A stretch of 55,348 nt of DNA from an uncultured Lachnospiraceae bacterium (GTDB taxonomy: Bacteria; Bacillota; Clostridia; Lachnospirales; Lachnospiraceae), in assembly GCA_910577645.1 (NCBI GenBank), contig CAJTOL010000020.1, positions 1 to 55,348 on the forward strand. Reading direction: 5' to 3'. The position numbers were made by a program, and so were the translations under genes. The notes under the pieces are model-generated. The model did not search any database. It saw nothing but the letters and a program-made list of their open reading frames with translations, and was not told where the DNA came from. Positions 25,688 to 34,126 of the stretch are shown here, piece after piece; position 1 is the stretch's first letter, and every line of letters begins with the position of its first letter.

Positions 25688-26326
25688 ATGAGACTGCGTC
25701 ATATCAAAGGATCTGAGGAAAATATCGGCGCCAGCCCATATGTGGTTCAGGATCCCAAGGCCCACAGAGGCCGGTGGTGCAAACAGTTTGGCAATGAGAA
25801 TCCCATCGAGATTGAAGTCGGCATGGGAAAGGGCAAATTTATCATGGAACTTGCCCAAAACCATCCGGAGATAAATTATATTGGAATCGAAAGGTATTCC
25901 AGCGTCCTTCTCAGAGCCCTGCAGAAGAGAGAAGAGCTGGAGCTTTCCAATATCTGGTTTCTCTGTGTAGACGCCAAAGAGCTGACGGAAGTATTTGAAG
26001 AGCAGGAGATAAATAAAATTTACTTAAACTTTTCAGATCCCTGGCCTAAAGATCGCCACGCCAAGCGGCGCCTTACCTCACCGGAATTTATGGCAGTGTA
26101 TGACAAGGTGCTGGCAGAGGACGGCAGGGTAGAGTTTAAGACAGATAACCGGGGGTTGTTTGAGTATTCCCTGGAATCAATCCCCGCTGCAGGATGGCAG
26201 ATTGAGGAAAAGACTTTTGATCTTCACAATAGCCCTATGGCAGAGGGAAATGTAATGACTGAATATGAAACGAAATTTGTAGCCAAAGGAAACGCAATCT
26301 GCAAGCTTATTGCAAAAAGAGTATGA
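25688..26326 (+). CDS. trmB: tRNA (guanine-N7)-methyltransferase TrmB
   Basis: The 212-residue enzyme methylates G46 of tRNAs with S-adenosylmethionine. The family signs are clear: RLRHIKGSEE at the N-terminus, the SAM-binding EIEVGMGKGKFI (about 38-49), and NYIGIERYSSVLLRA. The signature LNFSDPWPKDRHAKRRL (about 117-133) and the C-terminal TEYETKF are also present. ATG 25688 has GGAGG upstream. The next gene follows 45 bases later. Confidence 0.96.
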   Translation: MRLRHIKGSEENIGASPYVVQDPKAHRGRWCKQFGNENPIEIEVGMGKGKFIMELAQNHPEINYIGIERYSSVLLRALQKREELELSNIWFLCVDAKELTEVFEEQEINKIYLNFSDPWPKDRHAKRRLTSPEFMAVYDKVLAEDGRVEFKTDNRGLFEYSLESIPAAGWQIEEKTFDLHNSPMAEGNVMTEYETKFVAKGNAICKLIAKRV

Positions 26327-26371
26327 AACAAATCTTTGTGCATACACTAATAAAAAAGAGTTGGTGGTTAG

Positions 26372-26521
26372 ATGAATCTGCCTCCAAAGCTGGTGCGGCG
26401 TTTAAGATGCGCCACTTGTGACAAGACAGAATTGGATCGGAAAGCATCGCATTTAAGAAAATGCTTTTTAGAGGTTTGTAAGGTCCTGGAATGTAAAAAA
26501 GACAAATGTAAAAAAAGATAG
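26372..26521 (+). CDS. 49-residue Cys-rich basic protein next to thioredoxin
   Basis: This short frame between trmB and trxA encodes MNLPPKLVRRLRCATCDKTE, then a basic helix and CFLEVCKVLECKKDKCKKR. It has six cysteines in 49 residues (C13, C16, C31, C36, C41, C46) and 16 Lys/Arg. CxxC plus four spaced Cys suggests zinc or another metal, or disulfides. It starts at ATG 26372 with GGTGG about 6 bases upstream and ends 15 bases before the trxA start, so the two are probably co-transcribed. I do not recognise the family. The Cys spacing argues against a chance frame. Confidence 0.6.
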   Translation: MNLPPKLVRRLRCATCDKTELDRKASHLRKCFLEVCKVLECKKDKCKKR

Positions 26522-26536
26522 CAAAGGAGAATGATG

Positions 26537-26854
26537 ATGGAAATGGTATTTACAACTCAAAATTTTGAACAGGAGGTTTTAAAATCCGACAAACCGGTAT
26601 TGGTAGACTTTTACGCAGACTGGTGCGGGCCCTGTAAAATGATGGCTCCCGTAGTAGAAGAGCTGGCAGAGCTTTACCAGGGGAAAGCAAAGGTGGGCAA
26701 ACTCAATGTAGATGACAATGAAGAGATTGCCATGAAGTATGGCGTAATGTCTATTCCTACCCTGCTGATTATTAAAAACGGAAACGTAGAAGCGAAAATG
26801 ATTGGAGTTCAGAAAAGAGAAACGCTGATGGATGCTTTAGACAAAGCTTTATAA
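26537..26854 (+). CDS. trxA: Thioredoxin
   Basis: The 105-residue thiol-disulfide reductase has active site WCGPC (Cys30 and Cys33), cis-Pro in MSIPTLLI and KVGKLNVDDN. The fold is complete and close to the standard 105-110 residues. Three ATG codons stand in a row (26531-26539). The third, at 26537, is preferred because AAAGGAG at 26522-26528 gives 8 bases of spacing, whereas the first leaves 2. An imperfect hairpin (about 26869-26910) follows the stop but lacks a T-tract. Confidence 0.96.
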   Translation: MEMVFTTQNFEQEVLKSDKPVLVDFYADWCGPCKMMAPVVEELAELYQGKAKVGKLNVDDNEEIAMKYGVMSIPTLLIIKNGNVEAKMIGVQKRETLMDALDKAL

Positions 26855-26928
26855 AATCTATATTTTAAGAGGGATTCCGGGGGGAAAAGAGATACCGGAT
26901 TCCCTCTCAAAAAAATTAGAAAAAACTA

Positions 26929-26957
26929 TTGACTTTTTTTGTAAGATAATATATACT
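26929..26957 (+). promoter_or_regulatory. Promoter of tRNA-Lys
   Basis: TTGACT (26929-26934), 17 bases, TATACT (26952-26957), about 43 bases before the tRNA. Good match to the vegetative consensus. Confidence 0.75.
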
Positions 26958-26999
26958 AACACATGTGCTTAAGACAAGCACACACAAAACTTAAGAAAT

Positions 27000-27072
27000 G
27001 CACCTTTAGCTCAGTTGGTAGAGCAGTAGACTCTTAATCTATTTGTCCAGGGTTCGAGTCCCTGAAGGTGCA
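27000..27072 (+). tRNA. tRNA-Lys (anticodon CTT)
   Basis: A complete 73-nt cloverleaf: acceptor GCACCTT/AAGGTGC, D-stem GCTC/GAGC, anticodon stem GTAGA/TCTAT with loop CTCTTAA, T-arm CAGGG-TTCGAGT-CCCTG and discriminator A. The CCA end is not encoded. A G-C-poor hairpin ending in GCGCTTTTTT (to about 27122) may terminate it. Confidence 0.97.
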
Positions 27073-27246
27073 CTTGGAAGTGCTGATTTTGCAAACAAGA
27101 GTTGCGGGGTTGGCGCTTTTTTATATTCTGTAATAATTTTTTGAAAAATAATGACTGTAAAAATAGTATAAATAATATATATTTTTTGAAAAATAATACA
27201 CAATTATATTAGTATCAAAATTTGAATAAAAAATTGAAAAATAGTA

Positions 27247-27275
27247 TTGACAAAATAACGGTGACAGTATATAAT
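27247..27275 (+). promoter_or_regulatory. Consensus promoter of the 27.3-27.7 kb RNA
   Basis: TTGACA (27247-27252), exactly 17 bases, TATAAT (27270-27275): a perfect vegetative promoter, the strongest in the window. Transcription should start near 27282. Confidence 0.9.
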
Positions 27276-27281
27276 AAAGCT

Positions 27282-27692
27282 ATCAAAAACAAGTAAGAAA
27301 AACAAAAATCTAAGAAAAGGAGGTACGGTCCAAAGTACTAATTAATTAATCCTCAAGGAACCTTTATCATATACAGAACGAGAAGAGTATTATAATTAGG
27401 ACGATATAGATAAGACGTAGGACATGCGGGAAGTACAGAATTCGGTGATATGACGAGAAAGTATCATTGAATACTTGGAAAAGCATAAAACAGAATATAG
27501 ATATTAAATTAATTCAATACAAATTCTGTAATGATAAAGAAAGAACAAAAATTAGATAATAGAGGATATTATCAGAGCGAATGAAAGTTTCGCAAAAATT
27601 CAAATAGAGAAAAGAAATAGAGGTAAAGTCCAATGGATAATATGCTTTAGGACGGATACGAATTCAAAGTGAATTGGTATCCGTCCTTATTT
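27282..27692 (+). ncRNA. Structured non-coding RNA of about 410 nt, family not recognised
   Basis: The unit runs from a perfect promoter to a strong terminator and contains no coding frame of notable size. Local stems are visible: GAGG/CCTC around GTAC/GTAC at the 5' end (27320-27355), TGATAT/GTATCA near 27455, ACAGAAT/ATTCTGT enclosing an AATTAATT core (27490-27530), GATAATA/TATTATC near 27560, and GCGAA/TTCGC near 27580. A 16-base motif (GAGGTACGGTCCAAAG) recurs almost exactly 300 bases later at 27620. It does not show the core motifs of RNase P, tmRNA, SRP RNA or 6S RNA. Its place just after a tRNA is reminiscent of large ornate bacterial RNAs. A trans-acting RNA is the best reading. Confidence 0.7.
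27649..27692 (+). terminator. Terminator of the non-coding RNA
   Basis: An 11-bp stem AGGACGGATAC / GTATCCGTCCT is extended by AATTC/GAATT across one mismatch, with a 5-base loop, followed by TTATTTCT. Confidence 0.85.
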
Positions 27693-27880
27693 CTATGCAA
27701 AATTTTCTGTACAATAGTGTTGCTTACAGCCGGGCGCATGAAGGTTTTGTAAGGATATCTTAAAGATTTTGTATAAAATGTAGGTTATGTTTCCGGAAAA
27801 AGTATGGTAAAATAAATCTGATTCGACAAAATTGAAGAGATTATGACAAGATGTGTTGAAATATAAAGGGGAATCTTTTA
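27693..27880 (+). promoter_or_regulatory. Upstream region of the NlpC/P60 gene
   Basis: No gene is seen. Short -10-like boxes occur (TATAAAAT near 27772, TAAAAT near 27810), but no confident -35 partner. About 190 bases separate the RNA terminator from the hydrolase start. Confidence 0.3.
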
Positions 27881-29527
27881 ATGAGAACAGAGAAAAATAC
27901 CAGAAGAAAATGGAGAAAGAAGCCGTTTCAGAAATTAGGGATCTATGGAACTCTGGCGGCTGCCATCGCCGTTGCCGGATTAATCGGCACAGCCTGCAGT
28001 AAGGAAGCGTCTGTGGGAGATGCCAAGGTCAGTTCCATGACAGAATCTATTGTGATAGAAACAACTCCCATTGAGATTACTACAGCGCCGGAGTCGATTC
28101 CGCCGCTGGAGCCGGGAGGACAGTTACTCCCCAACATTGCCATAACTGTTCCTGAGGTAGAGCCTATGCCGGAATATATTCGGGTAGGAGACAGACATTC
28201 AGCAGTAGTCAATTTGCAGAGCCGGTTGATGGAACTGGGCTTTATGGACAGTGATGAACCTACTGACTACTATGGTACTCAGACAGAGCGTGCGGTAAAG
28301 ATTTTCCAGAGGCAAAATAAGCTGGCAATGGACGGTATTGTGGGAAGCGCTACCTATGACGCGATTATGGATCCGGCAGCAAAGTATTATGCTGTTCGAA
28401 AGGGAGATGAGGGAGACGATATTTCTCAACTTCAGAACCGTCTATATGAATTGGGCTATTTGGCAACAGCGGATCTGATTACTGGTAATTTCGGGGATTC
28501 TACAGAAGCGGCAGTTTTAAAGCTTCAGGAAGTCAACAGCCTGGAGGCTGACGGCATGGTGGGACAAAAAACCATGAATCTTTTATACAGTGATGAGATT
28601 AAGGCCAATTTCCTTTCTTATGGAGAGAAGAGTGAAGTAGTTTTAGCTGCTCAGGAAAGATTGAAATCCCTGGGATATTTAATGACAGAACCGGACGGCG
28701 CCTTTGGAGATGATACAGCAGCAGCGCTTAGACAATTCCAGTCGCGCAATGACTTAATTGTAGATGGCTATTTAGGCCCCTCAACCAGAGATGTACTAAA
28801 CGGATCCGAGGCCGTCCCCAACGGTATGCGCCTGGGTGATCAGGGAGACCAGGTAAAGAAGGTTCAGAGCCTGTTAAGCAAATACGGCTATTTAAACGCT
28901 GCCAATGCTACCGGATATTACGGTGAGATAACAGAAAAGGCAGTAAAGAATTTTCAGAAGCAGAATAAACTGACTCAGGACGGCTCGGTAGGAGTACAAA
29001 CACTGGCCAAACTCACCGGGGATAATGTAAAGAGAGCGCCGGCTGGCAGCAGCTCCTCCTCATCCGGATCCAGCGGAAGCAGCAGGCCTTCATCTGGAAG
29101 TTCCGGAGGAAGTTCGTCTGGCGGCTCTCAGGGATCTTCCGGCGGAACTACCATCAAGAACAGCGGCGGTGTAGCAAGTCTGATTGCCGTTGCTCAGTCC
29201 AAGGTGGGCTGTCCCTATGTATGGGGAGCAAAAGGTCCGAATTCCTTTGACTGTTCCGGCTTTGTTTATTGGTGTTTAAATCAGGTGGGAGTAAAGCAGA
29301 GCTATCTTACTTCATCGGGATGGAGAAGCGTAGGCCGCTATACCAAGATTACCAGCTTCTCTAATATTCAGGCAGGAGATATTGTGGTAGTAAAGGGCCA
29401 TGTAGGAATTGCGGCCGGAGGCGGCACTGTAATTGATGCATCCTCCAGTAATGGCCGGGTTGTTCACAGAAGTTTAAGCTCCTGGTGGGCCAATAATTTT
29501 ATCTGTGCATGGAGAATATTCGGATAA
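27881..29527 (+). CDS. Secreted NlpC/P60 peptidoglycan hydrolase with four peptidoglycan-binding repeats
   Basis: In this 548-residue wall enzyme a basic N-terminus and membrane/signal helix (about 20-40, ending GTAC) are followed by a Pro/Thr/Glu spacer. Four PG_binding_1 repeats come next (about 100-165, 175-235, 248-305, 318-375), each with the LQxxLxxLGY and TxxAVxxFQ pattern. A Ser/Gly-only linker (about 388-422) leads to an NlpC/P60 domain (430-548). Catalytic Cys458 is in FDCSGFVYW and His507 in KGHVGIA. NlpC/P60 enzymes cleave D-Glu-diamino acid bonds in stem peptides. The GTAC site is not a standard lipobox, so lipid attachment is doubtful. ATG 27881 has AAAGGGGAAT upstream. Confidence 0.93.
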   Translation: MRTEKNTRRKWRKKPFQKLGIYGTLAAAIAVAGLIGTACSKEASVGDAKVSSMTESIVIETTPIEITTAPESIPPLEPGGQLLPNIAITVPEVEPMPEYIRVGDRHSAVVNLQSRLMELGFMDSDEPTDYYGTQTERAVKIFQRQNKLAMDGIVGSATYDAIMDPAAKYYAVRKGDEGDDISQLQNRLYELGYLATADLITGNFGDSTEAAVLKLQEVNSLEADGMVGQKTMNLLYSDEIKANFLSYGEKSEVVLAAQERLKSLGYLMTEPDGAFGDDTAAALRQFQSRNDLIVDGYLGPSTRDVLNGSEAVPNGMRLGDQGDQVKKVQSLLSKYGYLNAANATGYYGEITEKAVKNFQKQNKLTQDGSVGVQTLAKLTGDNVKRAPAGSSSSSSGSSGSSRPSSGSSGGSSSGGSQGSSGGTTIKNSGGVASLIAVAQSKVGCPYVWGAKGPNSFDCSGFVYWCLNQVGVKQSYLTSSGWRSVGRYTKITSFSNIQAGDIVVVKGHVGIAAGGGTVIDASSSNGRVVHRSLSSWWANNFICAWRIFG

Positions 29528-29551
29528 ATCTGAAAAGGGAAGAAATGCAGA

Positions 29552-29596
29552 AAGGGCTGTTTCAAACCGGTTTTACATTGGTTTGAAACAGCCCTT
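29552..29596. terminator. Bidirectional terminator
   Basis: A 17-bp perfect stem AAGGGCTGTTTCAAACC / complement (29552-29568 with 29580-29596), with an 11-base loop, lies between convergent genes ending at 29527 and 29599. Its right arm runs up to the kinase stop. Confidence 0.9.
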
Positions 29597-29598
29597 GT

Positions 29599-31899
29599 TT
29601 ATAATGAAGAAACAGACTTGACAGGGAAGCGGACACAAGCTTTAAACAAATCTCCGTCAATGATAATATCAAAAGAGCCGTTTTGCAGGCGGGTAAGACT
29701 TTGGGCAATGGAAAGTCCCAGACCGCTGCCTTCCGTAGTGCGGGATACATCTCCCCGGACAAACCGCTCTGTCAGCTCACTGCCGGTAATATTTAAAGGG
29801 TGGTCAGAAATGTTTTTAATGGTAAACAGCACCTGATTCGGTTCCCGAATAAGGTCTATATAAACGCGGCTGCGCTCCATTGCATACTTAAACGCATTAT
29901 TATAGAGATTTTCCAATACCCGCCAAAGCTGTCCTCCATCGGCCTGAATGATAACCGCTTCTTCCGGAAGCCTGCTGATAAGTTCCAGAGACCTGAGAGC
30001 AAATTTTTCTTCAAATTCTCCGTTGGTTTGGTGAACCAGCTCCACAATGTCAATATCCGTCATTTCCAGCTTTACATTGCCGGAACTGGCTTTGGAAGCT
30101 TCTACCAGGTCTTCTGTAAGAGTTTTAAGCCGTTGGGACTTTTGCTCCAGAATTTCCAGATATTCCTGAACCTTAGGATTTTGGACATTTTCCCGCTTAA
30201 TTAAATCTACATAGTTGATAATGGAGGTAAGGGGGGTCTTTAAATCGTGGGATACATTGGTAATAAGGTCTGCCTTCATACGCTCGCTTTTTACCCTGTC
30301 CTGAATGGCTGTATCCAAACCTATTCCAATGTTGTTAATATGCTGGGCAATTAGTTTTTCCCGCCCGTTAAACTCGTTTAAATCCACATAATAGCGGGTA
30401 TCTCCGCCGGAAATATTAAAAATGGCTTCATTAATCTTGTCCTGCTGAGAGGACTTTCGATACAGGTATTGAAAAAACCAAAGGTTTCCTGCTGCCCATA
30501 ACAAAATCAGAAGAAAGAAAAGCAGCTTGTGAATCAGGGTTTCCAGGCTGTAAAACAGGAACATAGTTCCGAAGGTCAGCAGCAGATTAGCAGCCAGGAA
30601 TCCGATATAATAGTAGGCCAGAGAAATGGAAAGCTGCTGTTTGGTAAAATATTCCGCCATATCTTTAAAGAAACTTCTGGTTAATGAATTTTCCCAGAGC
30701 TTGTCAGCCTTATATTGGCGGATAAGGCTGAACAGGAGGACAAAACATACCAGATAAACAACATACCCGTCCAGCAAACTCTGCATAAAAGGAAGGCCTT
30801 TTCCGGAAAATATAACCTCCAGTATAGCCACCCCCACATTGTCACACAAATATAAGCCAATTACAATCAGGAGGAGGGAGAGTAAAATATTTATCTCCAC
30901 AGGGAAATTATCATATTTATAAAAATAGCGTTCCTCACGTTTGGTGGTTTTCCAGCCTGTGTAATAGGCCAGATAGGAAAAGGTAATCAAACATCCCAAA
31001 ATGCCGGCAATAAGGAAGATAAGTCCCACGGTGTATTCTCGTTGTGTCTGTAAAAAACGTTGATTTCCTGCAGCATATGAATCATCTGCAGCAAAGGAGG
31101 TATCCACTGCCGCCAGAAAAATCCCGCTGCCGTCTAAATAGGGAGAATATTCATCCAGCATAGAGGCAATAAAAAGAGGGGCCAGAGGCAGGTTATATTC
31201 GCCGTTTAAAGCATCCATGGAAAAGAAAACATACCGGCCGCACTGTTGGAACTCATTTACAGACATATCCGTATTGGAAAATAGCAGCGGTTTATAATCT
31301 TCCTCCCAATAGGAAAGAAGAAAATGAAAGTTACTGGCTTTTTCTATTAAATTATAATGGACATAGGAATAGGCGCTTAAATGCTCTAAAACCTCATAGG
31401 AAATATCAAATAAGGTTTTGTAAGCATCTATGGGTTCGGAATATTCTGCGTCTGGCTCATAGGTTTGCTGGGTAATATACAGAAGCGGCTCATCCTCCAT
31501 ATTTTCCTCAGAAACAGGAATTTGGGTGATTTCCCAATTTTTATCCAGAACATAGCCGTGGGCCTTTGCATATTGGAGGAGCTGGTCAATGGTATAACCT
31601 TGTTCATTGTCCGGATTTCCGTCGCTGACCGTGACAATGACTTTTGATGTATCAAGGACTCCATTAGTTTCAAAAACCTGACGGTAGCGGGCATATTGGA
31701 AAACTGCAGAGGCGTCTTTTTCAAACTGTCTGGAAAAAGCAATAGTATTGGCATAGGTTCCCTGACGGAGCCAGCTAAAGCCCTGACCGTAGTCAGAATT
31801 GGCATAGAGCAGACAGAGCCCGATAAGGGTGAGCAATAGGAAAAACAAGTGCATAGAGGTGACGGCCAGCCGTCTACTGATGGTAGAATGAGATTTCAT
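29599..31899 (-). CDS. Sensor histidine kinase with large N-terminal membrane region
   Basis: The 766-residue protein has helix 1 at about 14-35 and an external domain of about 240 residues. A cluster of about six helices follows at 275-490, then a HAMP-like linker. HisKA has His551 in TNVSHDLKTPLTS, and the ATPase domain has LENLYNNAFKY and GSGLGLSI. Autophosphorylation residues are intact. ATG 31899 is chosen because AGGAG lies 5 bases upstream; an in-frame ATG 18 bases earlier overlaps the regulator gene. The order is regulator then kinase, in one operon with 31914-32609. The signal is unknown; the sensor region is much larger than in simple kinases. Confidence 0.92.
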   Translation of the reverse strand: MKSHSTISRRLAVTSMHLFFLLLTLIGLCLLYANSDYGQGFSWLRQGTYANTIAFSRQFEKDASAVFQYARYRQVFETNGVLDTSKVIVTVSDGNPDNEQGYTIDQLLQYAKAHGYVLDKNWEITQIPVSEENMEDEPLLYITQQTYEPDAEYSEPIDAYKTLFDISYEVLEHLSAYSYVHYNLIEKASNFHFLLSYWEEDYKPLLFSNTDMSVNEFQQCGRYVFFSMDALNGEYNLPLAPLFIASMLDEYSPYLDGSGIFLAAVDTSFAADDSYAAGNQRFLQTQREYTVGLIFLIAGILGCLITFSYLAYYTGWKTTKREERYFYKYDNFPVEINILLSLLLIVIGLYLCDNVGVAILEVIFSGKGLPFMQSLLDGYVVYLVCFVLLFSLIRQYKADKLWENSLTRSFFKDMAEYFTKQQLSISLAYYYIGFLAANLLLTFGTMFLFYSLETLIHKLLFFLLILLWAAGNLWFFQYLYRKSSQQDKINEAIFNISGGDTRYYVDLNEFNGREKLIAQHINNIGIGLDTAIQDRVKSERMKADLITNVSHDLKTPLTSIINYVDLIKRENVQNPKVQEYLEILEQKSQRLKTLTEDLVEASKASSGNVKLEMTDIDIVELVHQTNGEFEEKFALRSLELISRLPEEAVIIQADGGQLWRVLENLYNNAFKYAMERSRVYIDLIREPNQVLFTIKNISDHPLNITGSELTERFVRGDVSRTTEGSGLGLSIAQSLTRLQNGSFDIIIDGDLFKACVRFPVKSVSSL

Positions 31900-31913
31900 A
31901 AAAACTCCTGTGA

Positions 31914-32609
31914 TCATTGTTTCTCAATTTTATAGCCCACACCCCAAACTACTTTAAGATAACGGGGCTCTCTGGGATTAATCTCGATTTTTTCGCGGAT
32001 ATGGCGGATATGTACGGCAACTGTATTGTCGGCGCCGATAGCTTCTTCATTCCAGATCTGTTGATAAATCTCGTCAATAGAAAATACCTTGCCTGCATTT
32101 TTTACCAAAAGCAGGAGAATATTGTATTCAATAGGAGTCAGCTTAATGGGAGCGCCGTCAACCGTTACTTCCTTATTGTCATCATTAATTTGAAGGCCGC
32201 CACAGCGATACAGCTGTCCAAGACTTTGCTGGGAAACATTGCCCAGCTGGGTATAGCGGCGGAGCTGGGATTTAACGCGGGCTACAAGCTCCAGAGGATT
32301 GAATGGCTTAGTCAGGTAGTCGTCGGCGCCGATATTCAATCCCAGAATCTTGTCTGTGTCTTCGGATTTGGCTGACAAAATGATAATGGGAATACTGCTG
32401 GTCTCCCGTACCTTTAAAGTAGTGCGGATTCCGTCAAGTCCGGGCATCATAACATCCAGAATCATTAAATCCACAGGACATTGCTCCAACAGCTCCAGAG
32501 CCTGGAAACCATCATACGCTTTTATTACCTGAAAACCTTCACCAGTAAGATAAATATCAATAGCCTCTACAATTTGTTTGTCGTCATCACAAACTAAAAT
32601 ACTAGGCAT
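31914..32609 (-). CDS. OmpR/PhoB-family response regulator (VanR-like)
   Basis: The 231-residue regulator has a receiver with CDDDKQI, Asp52 in LMILDVMMPGLDG and Lys in TKPFNPLEL, and a winged helix (about 135-228) with NTVAVHIRHIREKIE and GVGYKIE. It is the natural partner of the kinase 14 bases downstream. It is divergent from the lipoprotein gene at 32862, with hairpin elements in between. VanR-like refers to sequence style only; no resistance genes are nearby. Confidence 0.93.
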   Translation of the reverse strand: MPSILVCDDDKQIVEAIDIYLTGEGFQVIKAYDGFQALELLEQCPVDLMILDVMMPGLDGIRTTLKVRETSSIPIIILSAKSEDTDKILGLNIGADDYLTKPFNPLELVARVKSQLRRYTQLGNVSQQSLGQLYRCGGLQINDDNKEVTVDGAPIKLTPIEYNILLLLVKNAGKVFSIDEIYQQIWNEEAIGADNTVAVHIRHIREKIEINPREPRYLKVVWGVGYKIEKQ

Positions 32610-32645
32610 AGCGTTCCCTCCTTAACAGTAAATTATTAAGCCCCC

Positions 32646-32700
32646 GGTTACCCTCAGTGGACAAGGGAACCGTGTGTCCCCTTGTCCACTGAGGGTAACC
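32646..32700. repeat. Perfect 22-bp inverted repeat in the divergent intergenic region
   Basis: Arms 32646-32667 and 32679-32700 are exactly complementary, with an 11-base spacer (right arm begins CCCTTGTCCACTGAGGG). No T-tract follows, so a terminator role is doubtful. One arm-like copy (CAGTGGACAAGGGGA) is at about 4288-4302, and a diverged one (CCCCTTGCCTACTGGGG) at about 24437. Confidence 0.8.
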
Positions 32701-32795
32701 ATTTTCATTATACAACGGGTACAGCAAAAAAGTACATTACTTTTTCCTTACATTTGGAAGGACATTTAGACAAACAGGGCTCGGAAATGTACTGG

Positions 32796-32818
32796 CTCCC
32801 GGCTTGTAAAGCCGGGAG
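32796..32818 (+). promoter_or_regulatory. GC-rich hairpin in the lipoprotein gene leader
   Basis: CTCCCGGC, TTGTAAA loop, GCCGGGAG, 44 bases before the lipoprotein start. An 8-bp stem that could stabilise or attenuate the leader RNA. Confidence 0.5.
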
Positions 32819-32861
32819 GTTTATGATAGCATAGAAATGCAAAACAAAGGGAGTATTTATT

Positions 32862-34085
32862 ATGAAAAAGAAAGCTAAATTTTGGGCAGCAGTTTTATGT
32901 GCCGGACTGCTGTGTGGCTGTGGAAACGGTGTTTCTGTCGAAACATCGGAGGCTTTAAAGGAACAGACAGAAGCGCCGGAGAGCCGGACAGAATCAGAAA
33001 AGCTATCAGAAGAGCCGGAAAAGGAGCAGGAGACTCCAGAGGAACCAGTAATTTTAAGTGGGGAAGAGATAACTTTTTTTACCAGATTTATCCAGGAAAG
33101 GGAGAACTACGGGTTTCTCCTTTCGGAGTACGATGGGCCGGAGGATGTGGATCTTGAACAGGTGCTTTATAGCGGCGCCGGTTTTGGAGAAGGGATTCCG
33201 GAGGAGGATATTCCGCTTTATCTTGCGGCAGCAGGCCAGGAGTATCTGGAAACAGACTGTTTAAAATTTCCGGTACAGAGCATGGAGGAATTTGTTCAGA
33301 GAAAACTGGGAATCGGGTTTAAGGACGTGAAAAAGCCCCTTGAGTGGTGGATATATGTGACGGAAACGGATTCCTATTACCATGAGGCAGGAGACACCAA
33401 TTTTACCTTGTTTTCCTGTGTGGGAGGAATACGGAATGGAGATACTTATACTCTTCGTTTTACCCCGGAGTCTGACTGGACAGAATGGATGGAGGACAGA
33501 GAAACAATTCTTGTAAAAGGGGAAAACGGATACCGCTTTCTTTCCAACCATTTTCTGACAGACAGCAAGACCGAAGGAGCCGAAAAACAGGCGGCAGGAA
33601 AGCTTCCATTTGAAACACCTTTGGAGCTTAGCTTTTCCAGTGGAGCCGGCGCATGGGGAACCGGAATCACGCTGAAGCCAGACGGATTTTTTGAAGGAGG
33701 GTATGATGATTCGAATATGGGAGACAGCGGGGAGGAATATCCTTATGGCACTCACTATACATGTTCCTTCAGCGGACAGTTTTTTGACATAAAACAAGTG
33801 AATGAGTATACATATTCCATGACATTGGGAGAACTATTCAGTGAAAAGACTGCTGAAACTCAGTGGATTGAGGAAGGTGTCCTCTATATAGCCGCAGAAC
33901 CATATGGCATAGCGGGCGGAAAAGAATTTCTTTTATATACTCCAAAGACTCCTTTAGACCAGCTTTCCGAAGAATTTTTAATGTGGTGGCCCGGACGATG
34001 GATGAATGACGAAACACAGGAAACACTGTCATGCTATGGATTGTATAACAAGGAAGACGGGTACGGCTTTTTTACATATGAGTGA
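32862..34085 (+). CDS. Lipoprotein of unknown function
   Basis: The 407-residue protein has a signal peptide with a clear lipobox LCGC (Cys20), so it is tethered to the outside of the membrane. Residues 25-62 are a Glu/Pro/Ser-rich spacer, and the remainder is acidic and rich in aromatic residues. It contains two similar beta-rich segments, the second (about 255-330) with GAWGTGITLKPDGFFEGGYDD. I do not recognise a family. It stands alone: divergent from the two-component system at 31914 and followed by a repeat-type terminator. Regulation by the divergent regulator is plausible. Confidence 0.75.
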   Translation: MKKKAKFWAAVLCAGLLCGCGNGVSVETSEALKEQTEAPESRTESEKLSEEPEKEQETPEEPVILSGEEITFFTRFIQERENYGFLLSEYDGPEDVDLEQVLYSGAGFGEGIPEEDIPLYLAAAGQEYLETDCLKFPVQSMEEFVQRKLGIGFKDVKKPLEWWIYVTETDSYYHEAGDTNFTLFSCVGGIRNGDTYTLRFTPESDWTEWMEDRETILVKGENGYRFLSNHFLTDSKTEGAEKQAAGKLPFETPLELSFSSGAGAWGTGITLKPDGFFEGGYDDSNMGDSGEEYPYGTHYTCSFSGQFFDIKQVNEYTYSMTLGELFSEKTAETQWIEEGVLYIAAEPYGIAGGKEFLLYTPKTPLDQLSEEFLMWWPGRWMNDETQETLSCYGLYNKEDGYGFFTYE

Positions 34086-34126
34086 AGAAGCCGGCCGGCA
34101 GATTATCAATAAAATGGTAGAAAACC

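Noticed and set aside
26869..26910. Terminator after trxA
   Set aside because: The inverted repeat has a mismatch and no T-tract on either strand, so it is not listed as a terminator.
27600..27640. RNase P-like GAGGTAAAGTCC motif in the non-coding RNA
   Set aside because: The usual GAGGAAAGTCC core has one extra base here, it is at the 3' end rather than near the 5' end, and the partner P4 strand is not visible.
27881..28000. Lipoprotein signal in the NlpC/P60 protein
   Set aside because: The cysteine is preceded by GTA, without a Leu or similar residue at -3, so a standard lipobox is not supported.
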